From positions 1 to 51,866 of the forward strand of contig JBKQPR010000259.1 in NCBI GenBank assembly GCA_052144935.1: a DNA stretch of 51,866 bases, read 5' to 3'. Positions 34,642 to 43,472 of the stretch are shown one piece after another (the stretch's first letter is position 1; each line of letters opens with the position of its first letter). This DNA comes from JOPF133 sp052144935. GTDB taxonomy: Bacteria; Acidobacteriota; Terriglobia; Bryobacterales; Bryobacteraceae. A program made the position numbers and the translations under genes. Under the pieces are notes generated by a model. That model saw nothing but the letters and a program-made list of their open reading frames with translations, had not been told where the DNA came from and searched no databases.

Positions 34642-35059
34642 GAACAGTAAACAAACCGCTGCGCAGCTTTTGATCCGAAGCCTGGTGCGGCAAGACGTGA
34701 AACACATATTCGGGATACCGGGTGGAAAGATCATGCGTCAGGCCAGACAGTTTCCTCCGCTCACCGAAGCAGCGAAACATCAAGCAGAGAAAGTCTTCAC
34801 TAACGTGCAGGGGACCTTGGCCGGATTTCGTACGCCCACATATGCTCAGGGCGTCGGCGTAGCTGGTTTTCACCTTCACTTCCTGCGGCAGGATAAACAG
34901 GCTGGAGGACACGCACTGGACTACCGGCTTCACGCCGGTAAGGTGCGGATTTGCACAGTGCATGAACTACGTGTAGAGTTGCCTGCGTCGGCGGAATTCC
35001 TCAAGACGAATTTCGAGGATCAGGCGCTGAACGAGAAAATCAAGGCGTCGGAGGGATAA
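34628..35059 (+). CDS. Chimeric remnant: acetolactate synthase N-terminus fused to acetolactate decarboxylase C-terminus
   Basis: The 143-residue ORF has a good start (CCAGGAG, 7 nt before ATG). Residues 7-36 (TAAQLLIRSLVRQDVKHIFG, IPGGK) are the start of a thiamine-diphosphate acetolactate synthase large subunit. From about residue 38, RQARQFPPLTEAAKHQ, GTLAGFR and GFHLHFLRQDKQAGGHALD are the C-terminal half of acetolactate decarboxylase, including three zinc-ligand His residues. The rest of both enzymes is missing, as expected from a deletion joining an alsS-alsD pair in frame. The half-decarboxylase lacks the N-terminal catalytic Glu region, so activity is unlikely. It lies inside the sugar operon. 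Confidence 0.8.
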   Translation: MSEMKNSKQTAAQLLIRSLVRQDVKHIFGIPGGKIMRQARQFPPLTEAAKHQAEKVFTNVQGTLAGFRTPTYAQGVGVAGFHLHFLRQDKQAGGHALDYRLHAGKVRICTVHELRVELPASAEFLKTNFEDQALNEKIKASEG

Positions 35060-35184
35060 TGGCCGCAATCCCCCCGATCACGCCTATTTTACAGCGACTT
35101 CCACCAAAGTCTGAGCTTCGACGAATCGGGAGGCGGGAAGGGCGAGCCGTCCAGCCAAAACCGCCAACAGAATAATGGTCACGA

Positions 35185-35204
35185 CGCTCCTCTTTTTTGG
35201 AGCG
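35185..35204 (+). other. T-rich loop hairpin upstream of pgl
   Basis: CGCTCC-TCTTTTTT-GGAGCG forms a 6-bp stem with an 8-nt T-rich loop. It ends 14 nt before the pgl ATG and overlaps the region of its ribosome binding site. It could modulate pgl translation, or on the minus strand act as a weak terminator. Confidence 0.35.
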
Positions 35205-35218
35205 CCAGAGGAAACGCA

Positions 35219-35941
35219 ATGAATATCGAAGTCCTGAACGATGCGGAATCGGTCGCCCGGCGCGCCGCGGCCATCATTGCCGAAGAGGCCTGGGAGGCTA
35301 TCGCTGCCCGCGGCCTGTTCGTCATGGCCGTCAGCGGCGGTCACACTCCGTGGCTCATGTTGCGCGATCTGGCGGACGCTGGAATTCCCTGGCGGGCCGT
35401 GCATGTCATCCAGGTGGATGAACGCGTGGCGCCCGAGGGCGATCCCGACCGCAACCTCACTCACCTCCGCGAGAGCCTGCTCGATCGCGCTCCTTTGCCC
35501 AAGGACCAGCTTTATTCCATGCCCGTGGAATCGGACGATCTCGAAGCCGCGGCCGCGCACTATGCCGCGACACTCGAGAAAATCGCCGGCAACCCTCCCG
35601 TGCTCGACCTTGCACATCTGGGACTCGGCCCCGACGGCCACACCGCTTCGCTCGTGCCGGAGGATCCGGTGCTGCACGTCCAGGACGCCGATGTCGCCTT
35701 AAGCGGCCCATACCAAGGACACCGCCGCATGACCTTGACCTACCCCGCTCTGAATCGCGCCCGCAAAGTCCTCTGGGTCGTCACCGGCGCCGACAAGTCC
35801 GAAATGTGCCGCCGGCTGCTCGCCGGATACCGTTCCATTCCCGCCGGCGGCGTGCGCCGGGACAACGCACTGGTGGTGGCCGATTGCGCCGCCGCCGCCA
35901 AGTCTCAAAACCTGATCAAGGGAGCCGTCGTATGCGCTTAG
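35219..35941 (+). CDS. pgl: 6-phosphogluconolactonase (DevB type)
   Basis: The 240-residue protein hydrolyses 6-phosphogluconolactone. Family blocks are FVMAVSGGHTPW (phosphate loop), VDERVAPEGDPDRN, LPKDQLYSM and LAHLGLGPDGHTASLVP with the catalytic His. The ATG follows GAGGAAAC. It overlaps rpiB by 10 nt. It restarts the operon after the scar that separates it from zwf, its metabolic predecessor. Confidence 0.95.
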   Translation: MNIEVLNDAESVARRAAAIIAEEAWEAIAARGLFVMAVSGGHTPWLMLRDLADAGIPWRAVHVIQVDERVAPEGDPDRNLTHLRESLLDRAPLPKDQLYSMPVESDDLEAAAAHYAATLEKIAGNPPVLDLAHLGLGPDGHTASLVPEDPVLHVQDADVALSGPYQGHRRMTLTYPALNRARKVLWVVTGADKSEMCRRLLAGYRSIPAGGVRRDNALVVADCAAAAKSQNLIKGAVVCA

Positions 35942-36384
35942 GCATCGCCACCGATCACGGTGGATTCAGCTTGAAAGAAGATCTGCTCACCCGCCTTCGT
36001 GCGGCCGGGCACGACGTCGTCGATTTCGGGGCCCACACCCTTGCCTCAGGCGACGACTACCCCGACTTTGTCATCCCGCTCGCGCGCGCCGTGTCCAGCG
36101 GGCAGGTCGAGCGCGGCGTCGCAGTCTGCGGCAGCGGCGTCGGCGCCGCGGTCTGCGCCAACAAGATCCCGGGAGTCCGCGCCGCCCTCATCGAAGATCA
36201 TTTCTCCGCGCGTCAGGGCGTCGAGGACGATCACATGAACATGATCTGCATGGGCGGCCGGATCACCGGCCCGTCCCTCGCCTGGGATCTCCTGGAGGCC
36301 TATCTGGCAGCCCAGTTCAGCCAGGCCGAACGTCACCTGCGCCGCCTCGCCAAAGTGGCGGCTCTCGAGGAGGAAAGAAAATGA
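35932..36384 (+). CDS. rpiB: Ribose-5-phosphate isomerase B (RpiB/LacA family)
   Basis: The 150-residue protein interconverts ribulose-5-phosphate and ribose-5-phosphate. Motifs are LGIATDHGGFSLKE, GVAVCGSGVGAAVCANKIPG with the catalytic Cys and anion hole, and DHMNMICMGGRI. The start at ATG 35932 overlaps the end of pgl. The TGA overlaps the tkt ATG by 4 nt. The LacA/LacB subfamily uses galactose-6-phosphate, but the context supports the pentose phosphate role. Confidence 0.93.
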   Translation: MRLGIATDHGGFSLKEDLLTRLRAAGHDVVDFGAHTLASGDDYPDFVIPLARAVSSGQVERGVAVCGSGVGAAVCANKIPGVRAALIEDHFSARQGVEDDHMNMICMGGRITGPSLAWDLLEAYLAAQFSQAERHLRRLAKVAALEEERK

Positions 36385-38459
36385 CACCGGTTGCCGAAAC
36401 CCCCACCGCGGTGAATGTCGATCAACTGTGCATCAACACCATCCGCACCCTTTCCATGGACGCCGTGCAGCAGGCCAAGTCCGGCCACCCGGGCACGCCG
36501 ATGGCGCTCGCGCCCCTCGTCTACACCATCTGGAATCGCGTCATGCGTTTCGATCCGCGGGATCCGATCTGGCCCAATCGCGACCGCTTCGTGCTGTCGA
36601 ACGGCCACGCGTCCATGCTGCTCTGGTCGGTGCTGCACCTCACCCGCACCCAGGCAGTCAACGCCGACTACGAGAACCTGGGACACGCCTCGGTCACCCT
36701 CGACGATATCCGCCGCTTCCGCCAGATCGGCAGCAAAGCGCCCGGCCATCCCGAATACCACTTGGTCTCCGGCGTCGAAACCACTACCGGCCCCCTCGGC
36801 GCGGGCGTCGCCACCAGCGTGGGCATGGCCATCGCGCAGAAGTGGCTGGCCAGTCGCTATAACCGTCCCGGCTTTCCCGTCTTCGACTACCACATCTACT
36901 CCGTCTGCGGCGATGGCTGCATGATGGAGGGGGTTGCGTCGGAAGCCGCTTCGCTCGCCGGCCACCTCGGCCTCGATAACCTTTGCTGGATCTACGACAA
37001 TAACCACATCACCATCGAAGGCCACACCAATATTGCCTTTTCCGAAGACGTGGCGATGCGCTTCCTGGCGTACGGCTGGCGCGTCCTGCGAATCAGCGAC
37101 GCCAACGACATCGACCGCATCGAGCATACTCTCGGCCTTTTCCGCAAGGAGACCGGCAGCCCCACCCTCATCATCCTCGACAGCCACATCGGTTACGGGT
37201 CGCCCCACAAACAGGACACCGCCGAGGCTCACGGCGAACCGCTCGGCGATGAGGAAATCCGCCTCACCAAGCGCGCTTATGGCTGGCCGGAAGACGCGAA
37301 GTTCTTAGTGCCCGACGGCGTCTATGAACATTTCGAGGACGGAATCGGCACGCGCGGAGCGAATGCGCGCCGCGAGTGGGAAAAGCTCTTCGAGGCTTAC
37401 CGCACCCAGTATCCCGAACTCGCCGCGGAGATTGAGCATATCGAGCGGCGCGAACTCCCCGCCGGCTGGGATCGCAATCTGCCGGTGTTTGCGGCCGACC
37501 CCAAAGGCATCGCTGGCCGCGACGCCTCCGGTAAGGTGCTGAACGTCCTCGCACAGAACATCCCATGGTTCATCGGCGGATCGGGCGACCTCGCGCCTTC
37601 CAACAAAACCCTCCTCACCTTCGAAGGCGCCGGCAATTTCCAGGCCGACAGCCCGCAAGGCAGGAACCTGCACTTCGGCATCCGCGAGCACGCCATGGGC
37701 GCCACCCTCAATGGCCTGGCCCTCTCCAAGATCCGGCCCTACGGCGCCACCTTTTTTATCTTCAGCGACTACCAACGGCCCGCCATCCGCCTCTCCGCCC
37801 TGATGGAACTGCCCACTATCTTCATCTTCACCCACGACGCCATGGGCGATGGGGAAGACGGGCCGACGCACCAGCCCATCGAGCAACTCGCCTCGCTGCG
37901 CGCCATCCCCGGCCTCGTCACCCTTCGCCCTGGCGACGCCAATGAAGTGGTCGAGGCTTACCGCTACATCCTGCAACTTCGCCATCAGCCCGCCGTGCTC
38001 GTCCTCTCGCGCCAGCCGCTTCCCACGCTCGACCGTTCGAAATATGCGCCCGCCACCGGCGTCGCGCGCGGCGCCTACGTCATCGCCGATGCCCCCGGCG
38101 CCGATCCCGAGGTGATCCTCATCGCCACCGGCAGCGAGGTCGGCGTCGCCATCGACGCCCACGAGCAACTCACCGCCCAAGGCATTCGCTCGCGTGTCGT
38201 CTCCATGCCGTCGTGGGACATCTTCGAGCATCAAAGCCGCGAGTATCGCGACAGCGTGCTGCCGCCCAAGGTAACCGCCCGTGTCGCCATCGAGCAGGCC
38301 TCCACGTTCGGATGGGAGCGCTACGTCGGTCAATCCGGCCGCATCATCGGCATGACGACTTTCGGCGCCTCGGCCCCGCTCAAAGAACTACAGCGTAAAT
38401 TCGGCTTCGAGCCGGACCGCCTCGTCGCCGTCGCCAAGGAAGTTCTGGGGCGAGGCTGA
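36381..38459 (+). CDS. tkt: Transketolase
   Basis: The 692-residue thiamine-diphosphate enzyme moves two-carbon units between pentose and other sugar phosphates. The N-terminal block QQAKSGHPGTPMALAPLVYT, the TPP motif starting GDGCMMEGV and ending near CWIYDNNHITIEG, and the pyrimidine domain (GIREHAMGATLNGLAL, THDAMGDGEDGPTHQP) are all present. The active-site His residues in GHPG, GYGSPHKQDT and GPTHQP are kept. It overlaps rpiB by 4 nt and is 4 nt from glgX. Confidence 0.97.
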   Translation: MTPVAETPTAVNVDQLCINTIRTLSMDAVQQAKSGHPGTPMALAPLVYTIWNRVMRFDPRDPIWPNRDRFVLSNGHASMLLWSVLHLTRTQAVNADYENLGHASVTLDDIRRFRQIGSKAPGHPEYHLVSGVETTTGPLGAGVATSVGMAIAQKWLASRYNRPGFPVFDYHIYSVCGDGCMMEGVASEAASLAGHLGLDNLCWIYDNNHITIEGHTNIAFSEDVAMRFLAYGWRVLRISDANDIDRIEHTLGLFRKETGSPTLIILDSHIGYGSPHKQDTAEAHGEPLGDEEIRLTKRAYGWPEDAKFLVPDGVYEHFEDGIGTRGANARREWEKLFEAYRTQYPELAAEIEHIERRELPAGWDRNLPVFAADPKGIAGRDASGKVLNVLAQNIPWFIGGSGDLAPSNKTLLTFEGAGNFQADSPQGRNLHFGIREHAMGATLNGLALSKIRPYGATFFIFSDYQRPAIRLSALMELPTIFIFTHDAMGDGEDGPTHQPIEQLASLRAIPGLVTLRPGDANEVVEAYRYILQLRHQPAVLVLSRQPLPTLDRSKYAPATGVARGAYVIADAPGADPEVILIATGSEVGVAIDAHEQLTAQGIRSRVVSMPSWDIFEHQSREYRDSVLPPKVTARVAIEQASTFGWERYVGQSGRIIGMTTFGASAPLKELQRKFGFEPDRLVAVAKEVLGRG

Positions 38460-38463
38460 GTCC

Positions 38464-40542
38464 ATGCCTGTTGACTCCGCCACGTCCGCGGAGACCGCCA
38501 TCGGGCGGAGCTTTCCGTTGGGAGCGGCCTTCGCGCCGGGCGGAGTCAACTTCAGCGTCTACTCCCGCGGCGCCACGGCCGTCGACCTCCTGCTCTTCGA
38601 CCGCGACCACGACGCCCGGCCCGCCCGCGAGATTCCCATCGATCCAGTCGCCAATCGCACCTATCACTACTGGCACGTCTTCGTCCCGGGCATCCAACCC
38701 GGCCAGTTGTACGGGTATCGCGTCCACGGCCCTTCCGATCCCGTGAGCGGTCTGCGCTTCGATCCCGGCAAAGTCCTGCTTGACCCATACGGCCGAGGCG
38801 TAGTCGTTCCCGCCGCCTATTCGCGCGACGCCGCCAGGCTTCCCGGTGACAACGCGGCCGCCGCTATGAAGAGCGTGGTCGTCGATCCAGCCGGCTACGA
38901 TTGGGAGGGCGATGCGCCGCCCCGCCGCCCGTCCTCGCGCACCGTCATTTACGAAATGCACGTCCGCGGCTTCACACGTCATCCCAGTGCCGGCCTGCCG
39001 CCCGAAACCCGCGGCACCTACGCCGGTTTGATCGAAAAGATTCCCTACCTCCACGATCTCGGCGTCACCGCCGTCGAACTGTTGCCCGTCTTCCAGTTCG
39101 ACCCCCAGGACGCTCCCCTCGGACGTGTCAATTATTGGGGCTATTCGCCGGTATCTTTCTTCGCGCCGCACAGCGGCTACAGCTCGCGCCAGGACCCGCT
39201 CGGCCCCATCGACGAATTCCGCGACATGGTGAAGGCGCTCCACCGCGCCGGCATCGAAGTGATTCTGGACGTCGTCTTCAACCACACCGCCGAGGGCGAT
39301 CATCGGGGCCCCACCTTGAATTTCCGCGGGTTCGAGAACGACGCCTACTACATCCTGGATCCCGACCGCTTCCACTTCGCCAACTACAGCGGCACCGGCA
39401 ACACCCTCAACGCCAATCACCCCATCGTCCGCCGCATGATCCTCGACAGCCTCCGCTATTGGGTCGGTGAGATGCACGTCGATGGCTTCCGCTTCGATCT
39501 CGCCTCCATCCTGTCGCGCGATTCCTCCGGCCAGGTGATGTCCAATCCTCCCGTCCTCTGGGACATCGAGTCCGATCCGGCGCTGGCCGGCACAAAGTTG
39601 ATCGCCGAAGCTTGGGACGCCGCCGGCCTCTACCAGGTCGGCAGCTTCGTCGGCGACAGTTGGAAGGAATGGAACGGTCGATTTCGCGACGACGTGCGCG
39701 CTTTCATTCGCTCCGAAGACGATTCCACCGCGCGCCTGGCCGACCGCCTTCTCGGCAGCCCAACGATCTACGGCCACAAAGAACGCGACGCCGGCGAGAG
39801 CATCAACTTTGTCGCCTGCCACGACGGATTCACCCTCAACGACCTCGTGTCCTACAACCAGAAGCACAACGAGGCCAACGGCGAAAGCAACTTCGATGGT
39901 GCCAACGACAATCGAAGCTGGAACTGCGGCGTCGAAGGACCGTCGGACGATCCCGCGGTCGAACGATTGCGGACCCGGCAAGTCAAAAACTTCCTCACCG
40001 TGACCCTGCTATCGCTGGGCATACCCATGATCGGCATGGGAGACGAAGTGCGGCGCTCTCAGTCCGCCAACAACAACGCCTACTGCCAGGACAACCCCAC
40101 GAGCTGGTTCGATTGGACCCTGCTGGAAAAACATTCCGATCTCCACCGCTTCGTCCGCCTGCTCATCCAGAACCGTCTCGCGCGAGACACCGAAGCCGAG
40201 GAACGCCTGAGCCTGAATCAACTGCTTGCCGCCGCCCGCAAAACCTGGCATGGCGTGAAGCTCGAACAGCCCGACTGGAGTCCTACGTCGCACAGCATCG
40301 CCCTCAGCGCCCACCTGCCGGAGGAGAACCAGGCCTACTACTTCATGCTGAATGCATATTGGGAGCCGCTGGAATTCGAACTCCCCGACGGCGCCGCCCG
40401 TCCCTGGAAACGGTGGATTGACACCTCGCTCGATCCGCCGCAAGACATTGTGCCCGGCCAAACAGCGCCGCCAGTTACAGGATCTTCATATTCGGCAGGG
40501 CCACGCTCAGTCGTGGTTCTCTACCGCGAGGTGACCGAATGA
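38464..40542 (+). CDS. glgX: Glycogen debranching enzyme / isoamylase (GH13)
   Basis: The 692-residue enzyme hydrolyses alpha-1,6 branches in glycogen or limit dextrin. A CBM48 domain (GAAFAPGGVNFSVYS) comes first. The GH13 barrel regions are VILDVVFNHTAEGD (I), DGFRFDLASIL with the nucleophile Asp (II), LIAEAWDAAGLY with the acid Glu (III) and VACHDGFTLNDLVSYN (IV). SWNCGVEG and RSQSANNNAYCQDN are typical GlgX/TreX segments. No signal peptide, so it acts in the cytoplasm. It overlaps the porin gene by 4 nt. Confidence 0.96.
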   Translation: MPVDSATSAETAIGRSFPLGAAFAPGGVNFSVYSRGATAVDLLLFDRDHDARPAREIPIDPVANRTYHYWHVFVPGIQPGQLYGYRVHGPSDPVSGLRFDPGKVLLDPYGRGVVVPAAYSRDAARLPGDNAAAAMKSVVVDPAGYDWEGDAPPRRPSSRTVIYEMHVRGFTRHPSAGLPPETRGTYAGLIEKIPYLHDLGVTAVELLPVFQFDPQDAPLGRVNYWGYSPVSFFAPHSGYSSRQDPLGPIDEFRDMVKALHRAGIEVILDVVFNHTAEGDHRGPTLNFRGFENDAYYILDPDRFHFANYSGTGNTLNANHPIVRRMILDSLRYWVGEMHVDGFRFDLASILSRDSSGQVMSNPPVLWDIESDPALAGTKLIAEAWDAAGLYQVGSFVGDSWKEWNGRFRDDVRAFIRSEDDSTARLADRLLGSPTIYGHKERDAGESINFVACHDGFTLNDLVSYNQKHNEANGESNFDGANDNRSWNCGVEGPSDDPAVERLRTRQVKNFLTVTLLSLGIPMIGMGDEVRRSQSANNNAYCQDNPTSWFDWTLLEKHSDLHRFVRLLIQNRLARDTEAEERLSLNQLLAAARKTWHGVKLEQPDWSPTSHSIALSAHLPEENQAYYFMLNAYWEPLEFELPDGAARPWKRWIDTSLDPPQDIVPGQTAPPVTGSSYSAGPRSVVVLYREVTE

Positions 40543-42140
40543 GACTCTCATGTGCAGTGGCGGGCCTCCTGTGGACGATAACGATCGCCGCCGCGCAAAC
40601 CGCGGCCCCTGCATCCGACCAGCAGTCCGCGCTCCAGCAGCAACTGCAGGAGCTGAAGCAGCAATACGCCGAAACCACTCGCGACCTCGAGCAGCGCATC
40701 GCCGCCCTGGAGCAGCAGATCGAAAAAGCCCAGCAGATCGAAAAAGCCAAATCCGCGGCAGCCGAGGCCACGCCCAAGCAAGGCACAGTATCGGCGGAGC
40801 AGCTCGCCCGCGAAGCCGCCCAGAAAGCCGTCTCGGGCCAGTCCAGTGACGTCGGCGCCACCTATCAGGGCGACGTCCCTTCGGAGCCGAGCTACGACCA
40901 ACTGCAAGAGGCCGATCAAAAAATCGAACAACTGCAAGACCAGATGAAGGCCTTCGAATTCCACGGTTACTTTCGCTCCGGATACGGTCTCAACGGAGTC
41001 GGCGGCCAGCAGGTCGCTTTCCAAGCCCCCGGCGCGGACGCCAAGTACCGCCTCGGAAACGAAGCCGAGACTTACGGTGAATTCATCTTCGTCAATAATT
41101 GGATGAATCCCGACCATGCCACTGACAAGGCTTGGATGAAGACAGAGGTGATGATCGAAGCCAACACCACCAACTCCGCCAGCTACGCGAATTTCCCCAA
41201 CGGGACCGGCGACGATCAGTTCCGTCTGCGCGAAGCCTTCATTCAGGCCGGCGACGTGTTCGAAGGCCAGCCCGACGCCAAGTTCTGGGCGGGCGAACGC
41301 TACTACCGCCGCCAGCATATCGAAATCGACGATTTCTACCCGCTCGACATGAGCGGCTACGGCGCCGGGGTTGAAGATCTCAACCTGGGAATCGGCAAGC
41401 TCGCCGTGGCCTATCTCGCTGGCGCCCGTCCCGACATCGTCACCGAAAACGGCTACCTCGCCAAGAGCAACGTGGATGTCCGGCTGTATGACCTCAAGGG
41501 CCCCGCCGGCCTGTGGGGTGGATGGTTCGACTACGCCGCCGCCAAGGGCGGCAAGACCTCGGACGGCACGGTCATCCCCACCACCGACGGCTATGCCTTC
41601 GGCCTCCGCCACCAACGCCTCGAATGGCACGGCGGCTATCACACCTTCAGCGTCCAATATGGAACCGGCGCGGCCAGCAATTTCAGCACCTCCATCGACG
41701 ATCCGACTCCTTACCTGCGCAGCTCCCGTAGATTCCTCATGGCGGAACACCTGCTCTTCCAGCCCAACGACCGCTTCGCCCTAATGCCCATCTTCGTCTA
41801 CCAGAGAACCCAGGACGGCAATCCGCAGCACGGCTGGAACCAGTGGGTCTCCTTCGGCGCGCGGCCGGAAGTCTTTTTCACCAAGCATCTATCCCTCGCC
41901 TTCGAAGGCGGCGCCGACCAGACGCACAGTCCCAGCGGCAACTACGAAGGCTGGCTCCGCAAATTCACCATCGCGCCGCAAATCGGCGCCGGCAGAAAAT
42001 TCTTCAGTAGGCCCGTCCTCCGTCTCTTTCTGACTTATGCCGACTGGTCCGACGGCCTGCGCGGCCTGGTCGGCGGACAAGCGTATCTGCACAGAACCAG
42101 CGGATTGACCTACGGAGTGCAAGCCGAAACCTGGTGGTAA
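40539..42140 (+). CDS. LamB-type maltoporin with N-terminal coiled coil
   Basis: The 533-residue outer-membrane protein has a signal peptide ending at AAAQT. A Gln/Glu-rich coiled coil (about 25-75) and a linker follow, then an 18-strand-type barrel from about 138. The LamB signature is FEFHGYFRSGYGLNG, and WAGERYYRRQHIEIDDFYPL and the terminal GVQAETWW are characteristic. It should pass maltodextrins or other glucans across the outer membrane. The coiled coil is absent in enteric LamB and may trimerise or span the periplasm. It overlaps glgX and is 4 nt before the sugar carrier. Confidence 0.85.
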   Translation: MRLSCAVAGLLWTITIAAAQTAAPASDQQSALQQQLQELKQQYAETTRDLEQRIAALEQQIEKAQQIEKAKSAAAEATPKQGTVSAEQLAREAAQKAVSGQSSDVGATYQGDVPSEPSYDQLQEADQKIEQLQDQMKAFEFHGYFRSGYGLNGVGGQQVAFQAPGADAKYRLGNEAETYGEFIFVNNWMNPDHATDKAWMKTEVMIEANTTNSASYANFPNGTGDDQFRLREAFIQAGDVFEGQPDAKFWAGERYYRRQHIEIDDFYPLDMSGYGAGVEDLNLGIGKLAVAYLAGARPDIVTENGYLAKSNVDVRLYDLKGPAGLWGGWFDYAAAKGGKTSDGTVIPTTDGYAFGLRHQRLEWHGGYHTFSVQYGTGAASNFSTSIDDPTPYLRSSRRFLMAEHLLFQPNDRFALMPIFVYQRTQDGNPQHGWNQWVSFGARPEVFFTKHLSLAFEGGADQTHSPSGNYEGWLRKFTIAPQIGAGRKFFSRPVLRLFLTYADWSDGLRGLVGGQAYLHRTSGLTYGVQAETWW

Positions 42141-42144
42141 CCAT

Positions 42145-43458
42145 ATGCCGACCAAAGCAATCAGCCCCATCGATACGGTGCCGGCGGTCCCGGCCCAACC
42201 CGCGGCGGACTATTCGCGTCCCCTCGCCATCGTCACCACGCTCTTCTTCATGTGGGGCTTCCTCACCTGCCTGAACGACATCCTGGTGCCGCACCTCAAG
42301 TCCATCTTCGACTTGAGCTACGCCCGCGTCATGCTCATCCAGTTCGCCTTCTTCTCGGCGTACTTCCTGTTCTCCGTGCCGTGGTCGCGCGTCGTGAACG
42401 CCATCGGCTATCAAAGGACGATGGTGGCCGGACTGCTGACGATGGCCCTTGGCGCATTCCTCTTCCTGCCCGCCGCATCCGCCGCTTCCTACCCGTTATT
42501 CCTCACCGCCCTGATGGTGCTGGCCGCGGGAATCACCGGTCTGCAAGTCGCCGCCAACCCCTATGTCGTCGTCTTGGGAAAACCGGAGAGCGCATCCAGC
42601 CGTCTCGACCTCACCCAGGCCTTCAACTCCCTCGGCACGACCGTCGCGCCGAAACTCGGCGGCCTGTTGATTCTCAGCGCGGCGCCCCTGGCCATGGAGC
42701 AGTTGCGCCAACTCACGCCGCAGACTCTGCACGCCTACCGCATCGATCAGGCCGCCTCGGTGAAGCTGCCCTACATGGTCATCGGCGCGGTCCTCGTGCT
42801 GCTGGCGGTGTTGATTGGCGCGGCCAAACTGCCCCAGATCGAGACCTCCGCCCGCCGCCGTGGCGAAAGCGCCAACGATTCCATCTGGCGGCATCCCAAC
42901 CTTCTCTTCGGCGCCGTCGGAATCTTCGCTTATGTCGGCGCCGAAGTATCCATCGGCAGCTTCCTGGTGAGCTACTTCGGTCTGCCCAACATCGCCGGCA
43001 TGTCCGCCCTCACTGCGGCAGGCTATGTCTCTTTCTACTGGGGTGGCGCCATGATCGGACGATTCCTCGGCGCGCCCCTGTTGCGCCGCATCAAGGCCGG
43101 CTACGTGCTCGCCGCCTGCGCCATCTGCGCCGCGACGCTCGTCTCTACCTCCATGCTGACGGGCGGACACACCGCCATGTGGACCATGCTCGCCGTCGGC
43201 TTCTTCAACTCGATCATGTTTCCCACCATTTTCAGCCTCGGCGTTGCGGAGCTCGGCCCGCTCACCGGCAGCGGATCCGGCCTTCTCAACATGGCCATCG
43301 TCGGCGGCGCCATTCTGCCGGTCATCCAGGGCGCCATCGCCGACAGCGTCGGGTTGCATCACGCCTTCGTGCTGCCCGTCATCTGTTACCTGTATATTCT
43401 GTTCTATGCGCTCAGCGGCTCGAAGCCCGCCAGCGCGCGTCAGTCGCAAAACGCATAA
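42145..43458 (+). CDS. Sugar MFS transporter, FucP/GluP family
   Basis: The 437-residue carrier has 12 predicted helices. The FucP-family entry block is TTLFFMWGFLTCLNDILVPH. VAANPYVVVLGKPESASSRL and TQAFNSLGTTVAPKLGG are family hallmarks that line the proton-coupled sugar path. Homologs import fucose, glucose, galactose or similar hexoses. Placement between a maltoporin and glucokinase argues for glucose. It acts in the inner membrane. A 14-nt gap with AAAAGGAG leads to glk. Confidence 0.88.
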   Translation: MPTKAISPIDTVPAVPAQPAADYSRPLAIVTTLFFMWGFLTCLNDILVPHLKSIFDLSYARVMLIQFAFFSAYFLFSVPWSRVVNAIGYQRTMVAGLLTMALGAFLFLPAASAASYPLFLTALMVLAAGITGLQVAANPYVVVLGKPESASSRLDLTQAFNSLGTTVAPKLGGLLILSAAPLAMEQLRQLTPQTLHAYRIDQAASVKLPYMVIGAVLVLLAVLIGAAKLPQIETSARRRGESANDSIWRHPNLLFGAVGIFAYVGAEVSIGSFLVSYFGLPNIAGMSALTAAGYVSFYWGGAMIGRFLGAPLLRRIKAGYVLAACAICAATLVSTSMLTGGHTAMWTMLAVGFFNSIMFPTIFSLGVAELGPLTGSGSGLLNMAIVGGAILPVIQGAIADSVGLHHAFVLPVICYLYILFYALSGSKPASARQSQNA

Positions 43459-43472
43459 AAGGAGTCAACACG

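Noticed and set aside
34628..35059. Functional acetolactate decarboxylase
   Set aside because: Only the C-terminal half is present and the N-terminal part is synthase sequence, so a working enzyme is unlikely.
35084..35182. Minus-strand 32-codon hydrophobic ORF starting at GTG
   Set aside because: It has a possible ribosome binding site and one hydrophobic stretch, but no family match that I recognise (not KdpF-like), and it overlaps the pgl leader hairpin. Not enough to call a gene.
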